Source of the DNA: Ananas comosus
Lineage: Eukaryota > Streptophyta > Magnoliopsida > Poales > Bromeliaceae
NCBI RefSeq assembly: GCF_001540865.1
Contig: NC_033632.1
Coordinates: 5,145,619 to 5,209,618 of the forward strand
DNA: 64,000 nt
Direction: 5' to 3'
Positions 11,282-22,850 of this stretch are shown here, in pieces. Position numbers and translations under genes: made by a program. Every line of letters begins with the position of its first letter. Position 1 is the first letter of the stretch. The notes beneath the pieces are model-generated. The model did no database searches. It had not been told where the DNA came from and saw only the letters and a program-made list of their open reading frames with translations.

Positions 11282-11953
11282 CTAAAGAAGTACCTGCCGT
11301 GGAATGATCGTTCCTGTTCGGGGGCTGGTTTGAAGCGGGCGGCCGCACTCATCGTACAGTATGAGGCCGCTGAACCGCGGCAGCTCGCACCTCTCCCCCA
11401 TCAATATCTTGCGCTGCCACAGCGGCAGAGCAGCCGCCGCCGCCGCCGCCGCCGCCCCTCGGTATCCGTCCCACGCGCCTTCGTCGACCGTCAGCTCCCA
11501 TCTCGCGCCCTCTTCCGACGCTTCGCAGCCGACGGGCTTCGGCCTCGAAGTACGCGCGGAACAGACGAAGATTCTCTTGATCATGCACCAGCCGGCCGAC
11601 GCGATCCGCTGCACTTCCGACGCCTTACGCAGCGTCGACTCGTTCTCATTCGAATCTGCTGCTGCTGCTGCTGCATCCGCCGCCGCGGCGTGTTTTTTGG
11701 CGCTGAACCGCTTGTTGCGTCGTGCGAACGTCGTGGACACGCACATGCCCGCGACGGCTGCCGCGACGAGCAGGAAGAGAAGCAGCACTGCTGCATATGC
11801 TGCGAGCGGTGATGATGCAGGCTGCAATATCCCGTAGGGTTCTTGTAGGTGTAGGGTGAGAGGGTCTTTGACAGCTCTCATGTTCCCGATCGAGCATGCA
11901 AATGGATCGGCTCTGGCCTGTGGATCTCGGCTTTTCTTTCTCTCTTGCTCCAC
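11282..11953 (-). CDS. Plant-specific small transmembrane protein
   Basis: A 223-residue single-exon frame that is much richer in GC than its surroundings. One hydrophobic segment at about residues 51-72 (AAYAAVLLLFLLVAAAVAG) is followed by basic residues (ARRNKR), so it is a probable single-pass membrane protein. Two alanine runs (about 88-99 and 167-175) are encoded by GCN repeats. The conserved C-terminal block at about 177-207 (PLWQRKILMGERCELPRFSG, then LILYDECGRPL) is typical of a family of uncharacterised plant proteins, and I know no function for it. The first Met is at 11953. Met25 (11881, MRAVKDPLTLHLQ) is an alternative start and perhaps the better one, because the sequence resembles the family from there on. 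Several open frames on the opposite strand are GC-rich shadows. Confidence 0.8.
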   Translation of the reverse strand: MEQERKKSRDPQARADPFACSIGNMRAVKDPLTLHLQEPYGILQPASSPLAAYAAVLLLFLLVAAAVAGMCVSTTFARRNKRFSAKKHAAAADAAAAAADSNENESTLRKASEVQRIASAGWCMIKRIFVCSARTSRPKPVGCEASEEGARWELTVDEGAWDGYRGAAAAAAAAALPLWQRKILMGERCELPRFSGLILYDECGRPLQTSPRTGTIIPRQVLL

Positions 11954-12758
11954 CAGACCAAATGACAGCGATTAAATGGGCTAAGAGCTCTAGTGCTCTT
12001 TTATTGTTTGGATAGTGTACTGCTTACTTTCTATATTTTTTTTTCAAAAAATATGTTTATATAAAAATACAAAGCTAAATTACAGACAATAAATTTTTAC
12101 ATAAATATCTATTTTTTTAATTTTTTTTTATGGTTTTTAAAAACTTATCGTTTGCACCCCTCTAAGATTTTAGAAATATTTCAAGAGAAGTACGACGTTA
12201 ATGGAGAGAAAAGAAAATGACCAATCTGCCTTTACTTCTTTTATAAGAAAAAAATATTTTTTTAATACATTTATGTTATTTTGAAGAAATTTTTTTAGTA
12301 TAAATTATACAAAATAAAAAGAATAGTGATAGAACTCTAACGGAGAGGGCTGATTGCAATAACTTAAAATGTTGAGATGGTAAAATATAAATTTTTGAAA
12401 GTTAGAAGAAAAAAATAAAAAAATAGATATTTATAAGAAAATTTTTTATAATTTAGCCAAAATACAAAGCAGTAGAAATAATTTTAATATATTTATTCAA
12501 GGTGAATTATGTACAAGAACTGAAAGAAAAAATAGATTCACAAATTTAATATAAAAAAAATAAATTCAAGGTCTCTTTAAACAAGAAAAAGATTTTCATA
12601 CTGGTATCAGATTTTCTTAAAGAAACATAAACGACTTATGAACCGTCTTAACACTAATAGTTTTAGATAATTTTTTTTTCAACTAAATTAGAAGTTTTAT
12701 TTAATAAATCTTCAAAATTTTACTTCTGTTTGCAAACTAATGAGCAATTATTAAAAAA
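11954..12758. other. AT-rich intergenic DNA upstream of the membrane-protein gene
   Basis: No gene. It presumably includes the promoter of the minus-strand gene, but no convincing TATA element was picked out. Confidence 0.4.
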
Positions 12759-13163
12759 AAATTAATTTCATACAGATCCCTGCAAACATAATGAATTACA
12801 AATATATCCCTACAGAATTCACTTTTTATATATTGTTCTTGCAAAAGTTCTGATATTTTTAAATATATCCATACCGTTAGAATCCGTTAAAAAAAGCTTA
12901 GTTAACTATTATTAAAATACTTAACTCTAATTAGTTAATGAAGTGAATAGACCTTTTTATTTCTTTTCAATTAACGGTTGAAATTTTTCAAGAAACATAT
13001 TTATGATGACAAAGAAATTAATTTATTTATAAAATAAATAGTGATTTAACGGTAACAAATAAGAAGGACATATTTGAAAATATTAAAATTTTTACAAAAA
13101 TAATATATAAAAATATATTTATAATTTATTATATATTTATAGAAATATGTATAAAATTAATCC
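12759..13163. repeat. Inverted-repeat (MITE-like) element
   Basis: The left end ATTAATTTCATACAGATCCC and the complement of the right end (ATTAATTTTATACATATTTC) match. The element is about 405 bp and AT-rich. It resembles the ends of the Mutator-like elements at 13927 and 17550. Confidence 0.55.
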
Positions 13164-13175
13164 TATTTAAAATTG

Positions 13176-13390
13176 CTATAGCTGAAAGGCGAGTAGACGC
13201 GTGACCAAGTAAGCCCCGAGTCTATAGAGAGGTGTGTCGGTGCTATCTTTTGCAGTAGCTGCTTTGGAAGCAATGTTAGAGAGTGAGCATCGGGCATTCC
13301 TTCGTTCGCAGGATTCTCGTGAGGAATACTGCAGCTCACCGAACGTTGGGCTTCGGACCGCTGCATCCGTCACATCACTTTCACGTAAAA
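13176..13390. other. GC-rich fragment, unassigned
   Basis: About 215 bp has clearly higher GC than its flanks and an open frame on the minus strand in more than one phase. It may be a captured gene piece. I do not recognise the product, and there is no start or stop context that would make it a gene. Confidence 0.3.
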
Positions 13391-13436
13391 GAGTTAAAAA
13401 TTTATAAGGACCTAACTCCCTGTTTCTGCTTACAAA

Positions 13437-13786
13437 GTTAGGAAAAACTTCAAATACCTCCCATGTGGTTTCATTTTTTCTTATTTTAGTATCTCGTGGT
13501 TTAAAATGTATCAAGTTAGTACTCTGTGGTTTCGCACTTTCTCACTTTAATATCCTACGGTTTAAAAACAACAAGGTACTAACTTGATACAAAAATAAAA
13601 CCACAGGGTACTAACTTGATACGAAAATAAACCACAGAGTACTAACTTGATACACTTTAAACTACAGGGCACTAAAGTGAGAAAGTGCGAAACTATAGGG
13701 TACTAACTTAATATACTTTAAACTATAGGGTACTAAAATAAAAAAGTACGAAACGACAGGGAGGGTTTTTGAAGTTTTCCCCTCTA
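13437..13786. repeat. Inverted-repeat element, copy 3 of the 3365 family
   Basis: It begins AGGAAAAACTTCAAATACC and ends with the complement (GGTTTTTGAAGTTTTCCCC). The same 'GTATCAAGTTAGTAC...GTGGTTTCGCACTTTCTCAC' sub-repeats as copy 1 are present. Confidence 0.7.
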
Positions 13787-14553
13787 CAAACGCTTCTGAT
13801 CCTCATTTGATTCGAAAGTTATTCCCGCTGTTCAATCAAACATAAACCTTTTTAGTCGAAATGTTTTTCTTTCGATAAAATTTTGCTATTCTTGTCAGAC
13901 TTTCAGATTGTCCTATATATAAAATATAGGGTTAATTTCATCCGTACCCCTCTAAAGTTTCAAAATATTATAAATATCCCTACAAATTTTGTTATATCAT
14001 ATTTACCCCTCCAAATGCATACTTTCTTTCAAAAATGACGTTCCTGTTATACTCCGCCTATTCAAGTTATTTTGACTCTGGTTAGATGATGGTTTACCAA
14101 AGGTTAAAATTTGAAATACCTATTTTGCCCATGAGTTAGGAGGTTTTGGAGGGTATACCTTAATAAAGAGAGTTGATGTATTAATTAGATACTAATGTAG
14201 GCCCGCGCTTCATGGCAGAAAATTTATGTAATCTATTTAAAATTTAAAATTTCTAACTCCCTTATTTTTTAATCCTGAAATTTGAAATTTAAAATTTAGA
14301 AATTTAAATTTTAAAAAATATATTTTATCTTAATTCAGTTTGTACATTTTGAATATATGATTTTATATAGAATTTTATTGAATCTTAATTTTTCTAAATT
14401 CTAAACTTTTATATGCATTGAATAACTTTGTAATTTTGAATTTTTATTATGAATTCCCAATTCAAAATTAAGGTAGAAAATTCAGAGTTCAGCTAGATAA
14501 TACGGAATTCAGCTAGGTAATTCGAAATTCTATGATATTTTGAACATTATTTT

Positions 14554-16330
14554 TTTGAGAAAAAGGTAGCGCGCTACCCGCTTCATTCATTCAGTAAGTG
14601 AATTAAGCTACATGGGTGAGGCAGCAAGGCCTCGACGAAAGGCGGAAAAAAAAAAAAAAAACGGTCACTCTACTGGACTAAGTTTCCTCCACAGGTCTGT
14701 CAACTGCTTAATCTTATAAATACCGACTGATGGATCGCTCTGTGTCGTTCCGAAGATCGCTTTATTCCTAGATTCCCAAGAGACCCACCAGCAGGCTATA
14801 ATTCCTATCAGACCGGTTGCGGTCGGATGTGTTCTCGTTCTTCCTACCCATCTATCCCAGACTTGACGCACTTCCTCGCCTAGATCTCCTAACTGGACAT
14901 CCTCCTGGGTCGTTACCATAAGAAATCTGGTAATTATGCACTGTGTGAATAAGTGGTCGACCGTTTCCTCTTCCAATCCGCAGAGCATGCATTTCGTGTT
15001 GCCGGTCCATCCCCTCTTTACCAAATTGTCAGCTGTAAGCAACCTCTTCTTAAGCAGAAGCCAACAAAACACTTTCACTTTTAGGGGTAGGCGTAGTGAC
15101 CAAATCCTACTCGTACGTGCATCCCTCGTGCCTCCGTCACGCAGAGCTGAATAAGCTGACTTCACCGTAAAACGTCCATCAGTGCTCCAACGCCAGTGTA
15201 CACTGTCTTGTCCCTGATTAATAGGGGCATTGGAAATCCTGTTCATAAGTGCTGTAATGCCAGGGTACGCACTAGGATTAACAGTGATGTCACCACTCAG
15301 AATCGTTTCCCAGCACCAACCATTGCTACTCAATCCGTCACTGATTTTCAGGTTTTTACGAGGAGATAAATTAAACAACTCGGGGAACGACGAACGTAGC
15401 GTTGTTTCCCCGCTCCAGCGGTCCTCCCAAAAGTTGATATTTCGTCCGTTACCCAGCTTATAAAATGCTCCCCATTTATAAATATCTTTTAGCTTTAGTA
15501 CTCCCTTCCACCAGTAGGAAGGTGGCCTGAACGATCGTCCCTCCTTCAGCGGTCTTCTTTTACGATAGAATAAGTCGTGAATTAGTTTAGTCCACTGTAA
15601 CTTGGGGGCGGTCTGGAATTTCCACCACCACTTAACAAGTAGGGCTTGATTCATCGTACTAATGTCGCGGATGCCTAGTCCACCCTCCTCTTGTTCCGGC
15701 AAACACTCTGCCATGAAACCAAACATCTTATTCCAGGCGTAGTTATTTGTCCAGTCCAGAAGAAATCTCTCCGTATTGCCTCGATGCGCTTGATTACCCA
15801 ATTAGGAGTCGTGAAGACCGAGAGATAGTAAAGGGGTAGATTAGAGAGTACTGCGTTTACAAGGATAAGTCTGCCCCCCCTCGAAAGCAGCTTTCCTTGC
15901 CACCCGTCGATTTTACTTTGGATTCTACGGATGATGCCCCTCTAGTCCTCCTTGGAAGGGGGTTTGATCGACAGAGGCAAGCCAAGGTACTTGGTGGGTA
16001 GACTGCCGACTCTACATCCGAGTAAGTGCGCCATCCAGCTGGCCTTTCCCTGCGTCTGGCCGGTATAGTAGAGTTCCGACTTCTCTCTATTAATTCTCAA
16101 TCCAGACGCCCATTCAAAGAGTTGCCAAATGAATTTTAGGTTTCTCAAGCATCTTTTCTTGGCCTTACAGAAAAAGAAGGTATCGTCGGCAAATTGAATG
16201 AGGGTAGTTCTGGATGTCTCTGTGGGGCCGATGCCAGTAATGAGATTATTACTAATAGCCTCGTTAGTCAGTCTGGCAAGACATTCCGCGACGAGTATGA
16301 AAAGATATGGGGACTAAAGCCAACTCGATT
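14554..16330 (-). mobile_element. 5'-truncated LINE (L1-type), minus strand
   Basis: From the right, the reverse transcriptase is entered at PYLFILVAECLARL, followed by the catalytic FADD at 16182-16193 (QFADDTFFFC). The thumb region (WASGLRINREKSELYY, PTKYLGLPLS) comes next. The long C-terminal part (14665-15801 plus a shifted upstream frame) carries LLVKWWWKF and the zinc-finger-like RT C-terminal domain (VFCWLLLKKRLLTADNL, CMLCGLEEETVDHLFTQC). At least one frameshift lies near 15755. The 3' end reads GAATGAAGCGGGTAGCGCGC, then TACC and a TTTTTCTCAAAAA-type tail, seen on the plus strand as TTTTTTTGAGAAAAAGGTAGC at 14550-14570. Upstream of 16330 the LINE signal is lost, consistent with 5' truncation. 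Confidence 0.85.
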
Positions 16331-16920
16331 TGCAGCGGTAATTGCAAAAGAACCCACACGCATACTGAAAGTAAGGGGTAGGTCGTCATTTTTAATTTGA
16401 ACCTTTTTGTATGTATCAAATATCTTGAGATAGTTAAGCTGCATTGTTGTGTATGATGGGGAAAAGATGTTATTAACATTAGGGTCTCTCCTACAGAACA
16501 ATTTTGAGAATTTAGAATTCATGTTAAGAATTTAGAATTTAGATTTTGAATTCAGAATGCGAATTAATATAAAAGGTTGGTTATGGCAATAGTATTAAAA
16601 TAACAAAACAATAGTCAAAAAAAGGTTCATCTAAAATATCAAAATTCAAGGTACTTGTCGGCAAAGAGTTTGTGTATGATGAGAAAAACATGTTATTAAT
16701 ATTAGGGCCTTTACCACAGAACAATTTTGAGATTATTAGCAAGTCATGAGATTATCAGCAAGAATGACTTGTTAAGGTAGACATGTAGCTATTATACTAA
16801 GCTTGAATTTCTAAAGATGCAAACTTGGAATTTGAAAAAATCCATAAGAAAAGTTTTCGAATGTACAAAAGATTTCTCTTTGATCTAACTAAAACCTTAA
16901 ATTAAACTATGAACTAATTT
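16331..16920. other. AT-rich interior of the Mutator-like element
   Basis: Overlapping minus-strand frames at 16264-16522 are not convincingly LINE sequence. No gene is seen. Confidence 0.35.
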
Positions 16921-17549
16921 TAGGAGGGTATTTTTGAAAGAATGACCGTTGAGCGAAACTAAGTTCGATGTGAAATTTTTAAATTTGAAGTGCTTTTATG
17001 AAATTTATTATAAGTCAGTGACCTTTGAAAATTTTATAAGGGCAATTGTGATAAGGGTAAAATTGGTATGTAGGTCTGTTAGTTAACATTTTAACGAAAA
17101 ATTATTTTAAAGGCTATTTTTGAAAGTTTTTCATATATAGAGGGGTATTTATGATATTTCAATTTTTAGAGGGGTACTTATGTAAATATCAGCTTTTGAA
17201 AGGGTACTCAGAAAATTATCCCTAAAATAAAATAAGACTAAAATTTTTAATCCGGCTTAAGTATTTTAGATAGTGGTTAGTCCCAAGAGGTTAAGAGAGT
17301 TAAGCGTGTTAGGACGAGAGTAGTCCTAGAATGGATGACCTTCTGAAAAGTTTGGGCGTCACAGTTAGTATTAAAGTCAATTACCAGTCGAAAGTATGAA
17401 ATAAGTCTCGGCTAAGATAGGATCTGAATGACAAAGCTAGCGAGACAAGTCTCACATCGCCTGCTACTTGTGAGTCTGAGCTTGACGAGAACGTCAGGAC
17501 TTAAAAAGGGGGAGATTGGGAGATCCCAGCTAGTTCTATATATAAAGTA

Positions 17550-18057
17550 GAAATAATTGCCTATATACCCCTCAAAACTTAGAAAATATCTCATTTACCC
17601 CAACTTTTTTTTTTCTTTCTAATATACCCCTCATATGTTCCTCCGTTATTCCAAAATACCCCTGCAGTTACAACCCGTTAAGTTATCTTGGGTTAAACAT
17701 GAATTAAATATCTATCACAATTAAAAAAAATTAAAATATCAACTTTGTCCTTAACTTAAGGGCAAATAAAAAATATTGGTGACAGCAGAAAGGTATATTT
17801 GAAAAGATCAAAAGTCAAAATATTTTTTATGCCCCTGACTTAAGGGCAAATAAGAAAAATCAGTAAGGGTGGAAGGGTCTATTTGAAAGGGCAAAATAGT
17901 AATTTTATACAGATAATAGAGTTTATTAATAGATTTTAACTATAGGAGTATATTTAAAATAGGTTGGAATATAAGAAAGGTATTTTCAATATTAACCTTT
18001 TAAGAGAGGTAAATCAAAAAGTCAGAAACTTTTTATTGGTATATAAACAATTGCCTC
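17550..18057. mobile_element. Mutator-like MITE inserted in the Cassandra 3' LTR
   Basis: The 508-bp element starts GAAATAATTGCCTATATACC and the complement of its right end is GAGGCAATTGTTTATATACC. Flanks are TATAAAGTA (17541-17549) and TATAAAATA (18058-18066), a 9-bp duplication with one mismatch. Its ends are related to those of the element at 13927. Confidence 0.8.
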
Positions 18058-18180
18058 TATAAAATATAACATGACTAAACTCTTAATCAGATTTAAATGT
18101 TTTGTATGGTGGTTAGGTCCAAAAGATTAAGAGAGTTAAGCGTTTAGGACGAGAGTAGTCCTAGGATGGATTACACACCT

Positions 18181-19049
18181 TTGATAAAATATTGTTATTC
18201 CGAGATTTAATTTTAAATTTTATCAATATTATAATTATATAATATATTATTTTTATTATAAAATTATAAACTACACTATATTAATGCGTATTATTTAAAC
18301 TTAAATATCATATTAAACTATTTTTATTAAATATTATAGTAAATTATTTCTATAATAATTTTTTTATCAAATTATATTTTATATCAAATTCAACCGTCAT
18401 TTTTTTCACTATCTTTTGCTATTTTATAGAATTAATAAAATACAATTTTAGTTATTTTAGGGAATAGAAGAACTATAAATCAAACACAATTTTACTTTTA
18501 TTTAGACTATTCCGAAATAGTAAGTTATCAAAGCAATAAAAAAAAAATATTTTATTATTCATTATCTCTGTTTGCAAAACAGAGCCTAAGTTTCATTTGT
18601 ACATATGATATAAATTTTTTTATTCTTAAAATAGTTTGCTATTTTGAAATAATGGAAATAATTTTTTTTGTTATAAAATTGTTATTTTTGGAAATATCTA
18701 AATTGTGTTTGATTAATTTAGTGAAATAGTAAAGATCAGTGAAAGAAGATGAAAGTTGAATTTTTAAAATACTTATTTAATTTATACTCACCTTTCATCT
18801 AAAAAATATACTATGTAAAAAAATATTGAAATAAAATAATAATATTTTGTTTAAATTTTACATAAACTTAAATTTAACCATATTATAAGTTCCGAAAAAA
18901 TTTAATTTAATTAAAACTTACTAAGTTAAGCAAGAACTAAGAACTTAAAGTTAAGCCGAACCTACTAAACAATTTAATCAAAAAAATTAACTACAAATTC
19001 ACCAGAATTATAACGAAGTTATAGGTCGGAGGAAAAACTTCAAAGAAAA
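18181..19049. other. AT-rich intergenic DNA
   Basis: I see no gene. 18190-18600 resembles other AT-rich TIR-element interiors (it ends GTTTGCAAAACAGAGCCTAAG), but no paired end was confirmed. Confidence 0.4.
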
Positions 19050-19834
19050 GAGGTTAAACTAGGAGCATGTCTGACCTAAATGGAGATGGACCAGACTCAC
19101 TTAAATGGAGATGGACTTTACATCAAAACTTCACTGTCAACTCACTCTATAAATTCATCACTTTCACAGGTCGACCTGACCCGATCAATCTACAACTTTG
19201 GAAACTAAAGATCCCCGTTAAAATCAAAATATTCGTCTGGTTGCTGCTCCGCAAGAGGTTGCTCACGGCCGACAGATTGATCAATCGTGGGATTCAAGCT
19301 GAACCTTGCTGCGTCTTCTGCGCGTTGTCCTTCGAAAGTTGCGACCACCTTTTCAGCAATTGCGTCTTCGCCCGTTTTCTTCTTCTCCGACTGGCTGAGA
19401 TACCCAGCAGTGTTTCGGGAGAGGATGTTCGAGATCGCTGGAACTCACTATCGCATATCCCCGACGCCACTTTAAGAGCTAAAGGATTAACCAAGCTAGC
19501 GGCTACTTGGTGGGTTGTCTGGACCGAGCGGAACAGCTTTGTCTTCACTTTGATTCTTCCTAACGTCGTTAGAGCCTTGGACAGAGCTTCAAACCTGTCT
19601 AACTCTTGGATCTCGCTCTTGTAACCCTTCATCTTTGTTATTTTCACTCTCCCCTTTAGCTCCCTCTAACCTCCCATCTCTCTTTGGCTTTGTCGTTCTA
19701 TTTCCTTTTTTTAACCCTCCCTCTGTTTTTTATCAAGGAAGCCTAAGCTGCTTCCATCTTGTACGCTTAGTTCATTTCTCTTATTGAATGAAGCAAGTAG
19801 CGTGCTACCTTTTTCTCAAAAAAAAAAAAAAAAA
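19050..19834 (+). mobile_element. 5'-truncated LINE, plus strand
   Basis: An open frame at 19067-19624 (185 residues) is the C-terminal part of a LINE ORF2. It contains SLKWRWTLHQNFTVNSLYKF, KIPVKIKIFVWLLLRKRLLT and the zinc-finger-like CCVFCALSFESCDHLFSNC, ending SNSWISLL. A 3' UTR follows, ending with TTGAATGAAGCAAGTAGCGT, GCTACC, TTTTTCTC and a 16-nt poly-A tail at 19819-19834. The remaining frame is uninterrupted, so this copy is younger than the ones at 33664 and 37129. It is truncated before the catalytic domain. Confidence 0.9.
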
Positions 19835-19835
19835 C

Positions 19836-19921
19836 TTTTTGAAAAGTAATTTCTGCCCGTTTGGAGAATTATTTTTAGTTTTTGAAAAGTAATTTTTGCC
19901 TGTTTGGAGAATTATTTTTAG
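19836..19921. repeat. Two 43-bp direct repeats
   Basis: A 43-bp unit (beginning TTTTTGAAAAGTAATTT and containing TGYCYGTTTGGAGAATTATT) occurs twice head to tail. It resembles the end of a PIF/Harbinger-type element like the one at 25090. Confidence 0.7.
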
Positions 19922-21051
19922 TTAACAGTTCTATAGTGTTTAGTTAGGTCTTGTAGAAATGTAAGTTTTCTAAAGTGATTTTGTAAATCTGTTTGACACA
20001 TTTTTTGAAATAATATTGTAAAATTTTAAATTTTAAAAGTTGGCACTGAAATTAGTTTCTAAAAGCTAGCCAAACACTCCCTTGAAAACCTCAACTAATT
20101 AGTTCAATATTCAACTGAAACAAATCTTTGAAGCTTAAATAACTTTGAGCAGCACACAAGTCAATAAAATAATTAATGCAAAATAGAAGAAACTTACGAT
20201 TACATACAATTCAACTATACAACAAAAGTTATCTCAAAATTATAATATAGTTGTAGATTTGCAAGAAAAGATGAAGAGAAGAGACACATTCTCAAGAACT
20301 TCAACTAATCAATTCAACATTTATCTAAGCCAAAATTCTGAATTTGAAAAAAAATTGAGCTACACATGAGTCAAAATAACAATATATATAAAAATAGTAG
20401 AAAGTTGCAATTATTTGAAAATTATAACAAGAACGCAGGTTGGCAAAAAAGCAGAAGAGAATTGCAATTATACTTAAAAACTTTAACTAATCAATTCATT
20501 ATTTAACCGAACCAAAGTTCTAAAACAAAAAAAATTTCGAGCTGCACATAAGTGAAAATAACAACGCAAAAAAAAAGAAAAGAAAAGAAGAAAAACTTGT
20601 AATTACATTCAACTCAACCACAAACCATACTTATTCTAAAATTTCAACTAATCTATTTAATATTTAATTGAACTAAACTTCTGAAGCTGAAATAACTTTG
20701 AGCTGCGCATATAACAAAGTAAGAGGTGGAAGAAACTTACAATACATTCAATTCAACCCCGCAACAAAGTAAGGCGAAAACTATTTTATAGCTGTATACT
20801 AGCTAGAAGAAAAGCTGAAGATAGGAAAAATTATAATTAAGAATTTTAATTAATCAAGTTAACATTACTGAACCAAAGAACCCAACAGTTGAAAGATATA
20901 TATGTATTATGCACATATATATAAGTGCATATGCTAATGTAAATTAAAAAATTTAAATCATCTCTAATGCTACCTCCTATCTATTGTTCCACAATTGCTC
21001 TATGATCATGATGCCAATGGTTGTCACCTCTCCGAGACGCATCTAGGCCAG

Positions 21052-21312
21052 CTAAAGATGTCGGATTGTCATTTTGCTCGCCGACGGGGAATGGTTCCGT
21101 TTACATGTTGAAATACTTGTTGGTCTTTTTAGCCCTTTGATAAATCGTATATCACAGAACATGCGAGGCAATACAACGTTGCACCTTGTAGGCAGGTGTT
21201 GCTTGTCAAAGCAACTCGAACTGCGCTTCTTAAGGATCCCGAAGGCTTTCTCAATTACATTTCTCAATTGAGTGTAGATGCAAATCTCGAGGTCCTCAAT
21301 GCCTTTGGGCAA
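21052..21312 (-). pseudogene. PIF/Harbinger transposase fragment
   Basis: An 86-codon frame contains QLRNVIEKAFGILKKRSS followed by CNVVLPRMFCDIRFIKG. This fits the conserved 'LRNVIERxFGVLKxRF' block and the following residues near the end of the DDE domain in PIF/Harbinger (HARBI1-like) transposases. The catalytic residues themselves are not visible in what remains. It lies inside the degenerate repeat series, which may be internal repeats of the same dead element. Confidence 0.7.
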
Positions 21313-21639
21313 CTGCGTTAACGTTGAATTGGCTCAAATGATATTACGCCGCTTGATAGCGAGTGAGGAAGCAGTTAGTAGTCGCATATCCTAAATCAAC
21401 TAAACAAAATTTTTCTACATGAATACAAGGCTTTAACAAGTCTACGATAATGAGAGTTACATTACATGTTAAGTAAAAAAGCATTAGTTGCCTTCTGATA
21501 CCGCGAAATTGCCACTCTCACAACACCATTTCACCACCCTTATATCAGCTTTATAACCCTCTCAATATAACGCTATCCTGTTTTGAGATGTAAATTTTTT
21601 TTGGCAATAATATGTTGGCTGATTATTCTTTTGTACAAC

Positions 21640-22255
21640 TAAGGGTGCAAGCCCGACACAGCTCACATTACCCGAACCAAAACGGGCTAAGGGCCGGTCC
21701 TATTGCAAATGTAAGGCGGGCCATGCCGGACCGGATCTTCCAAGACTTTGGCCTAGCACGGGCCTCCGGCTTGGAAGGCCAAGCTCCTCTCGGCCGGCTC
21801 CTTAATTTTTTTTTTATTTTTAATTTTATTAACAAATACATAAAATTTTAAATTATAAAAGATCAAAATATTCCTATTGAAACTAATATTTCGATCAAAA
21901 TATAAAATTTATAAAAATAATTATAAAATAACAAAATTTTAAAATTTTAAAATAATTTTATATTTTTTAACAAAAAAATGAATTGGTAGGGTTCCTCCAA
22001 TGGTTTGTTAATGCAAACATTGGGCTCAGACCCCAAGGCAACTTGCCTTCGTCCTTAGGGCCCATACCGGGTCGCGGGCCGCTCCCTCGACCCGGCATGG
22101 CCAAGACTCGTTACGGGGTCCGTACCGGGCCGACAGACCTAAAGGCAGCAGTCCAGCACGATCTAGAATAACAGGCTAAGCTGCACCAACACAGATACTG
22201 TAGCACTCGTGCCATGCTCTAACCCGTGGGTTGCCTGACCCGTTTGACATCCCTA
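21640..22255. mobile_element. Non-autonomous hAT-like element
   Basis: GC-rich ends (TAAGGGTGCAAGCCCGACAC at the left; complement of right TAGGGATGTCAAACGGGTCA) enclose an AT-rich core. Flanks TGTACAAC (21632-21639) and CATACAAC (22256-22263) agree at 6 of 8 positions, a worn 8-bp duplication. Its style matches the hAT elements at 29677 and 42996. Confidence 0.6.
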
Positions 22256-22850
22256 CATACAACCATCAGTAAATATGTCCCACTACTGTAGTATTTGCAC
22301 TCTGAAATTAATCGTTAGAAAAATAAAATAGTTAGCATCAAATATGGCTAGAATTATAACATTATGGCAGGTTGGAAGAAAAAGTGAATTAAGAAGAGAA
22401 ATTATACTTAAGAACTACGGCTTATCAATTGTCAATATTTACTAAAGCAAAGTTCTGAGTGTGATATAACTCTCCGCAGCACAATTAACAGCAAAACAAA
22501 GTATGACAAAAATGATAACATAGCTGAAAGTTAGAAGAAAAGATAAAAAAAAAAAAAAGAGATACTCAACTAACCAATTCAACATTTTTGCTGAATAAAG
22601 TTGTGAAGCTAAAATAACTTTTAGTTGCATGTTAATCAAAGTAAAGATACCTAAATGAAAGAAACTTGCAATTATATTCAATTCAACCACAAACCAAAGC
22701 AAGTAAAGAAATCATAGCCTAAATATTTTTAACTTTTCTTCGAATTGAACAAGTTCAGGATGCAACTACTTTTAATTCGTCATTTCTCTCATTCACATTC
22801 TTAGTTGGAAAGTTATTTTAGCGTCAGTAAAGGTTGAAGTGATTAGTTAA

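Larger units (their letters stand above)
13927..17225. mobile_element. Mutator-like TIR element inserted in the Cassandra 5' LTR
   Basis: The left end is TAGGGTTAATTTCATCCGTA with CCCCTCTAAAG. The complement of the right end is TTAGGGATAATTTTCTGAGT. Flanks are TATAAAATA (13918-13926) and AATAAAATA (17226-17234), a 9-bp duplication with one mismatch, the length made by Mutator-like elements. The interior is non-coding except for a LINE inserted at about 14554-16330. Confidence 0.7.
13893..18180 (+). mobile_element. Cassandra-type TRIM with insertions in both LTRs
   Basis: This is a non-coding terminal-repeat retrotransposon. The 5' LTR is 13893-13926 plus about 17226-17363. It carries a 5S rRNA-like block at about 17296-17350 (AGTTAAGCGTGTTAGG, CGAGAGTAGTCCTAG, GGATGACC), matching the internal promoter half of plant 5S rRNA, and ends GGGCGTCACA. 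A degenerate initiator-Met primer site (TAGTATTAAAGTCAAT) follows at 17366. The internal part runs to 17516 and ends in the purine tract AAAAAGGGGGAGAT. The 3' LTR starts at 17517 (TGGGAGATCCCAGCTAG) and resumes at about 18058-18180 with the same 5S-like block, but its last part is lost. Each LTR is split by a Mutator-like element at the equivalent TATA-like position. A 5S block within an LTR is the hallmark of Cassandra elements. Confidence 0.8.
20085..22730. repeat. Degenerate repeat of roughly 180-bp units
   Basis: A unit containing CAACTAATCAATTCAA, CTGAAGCTGAAATAACTTT, GAGCTGCACAT and GAAGAAACTTACAATTACAT recurs at about 20090, 20303, 20483, 20645, 20845, 22425 and 22570. Spacing is irregular and divergence substantial. 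The series is interrupted at 20900-22360 by a transposase fragment and a hAT element. Confidence 0.6.

Noticed and set aside
11330..11897. Several open frames overlapping the membrane-protein gene
   Set aside because: They are low-complexity Arg, Ala or Gln runs caused by the GCN repeats. Only the minus-strand frame has a conserved family motif.
17296..17350. 5S rRNA gene
   Set aside because: Only the promoter-half of 5S is present, within an LTR with a primer site and purine tract, so it is a Cassandra element and not an rRNA gene.
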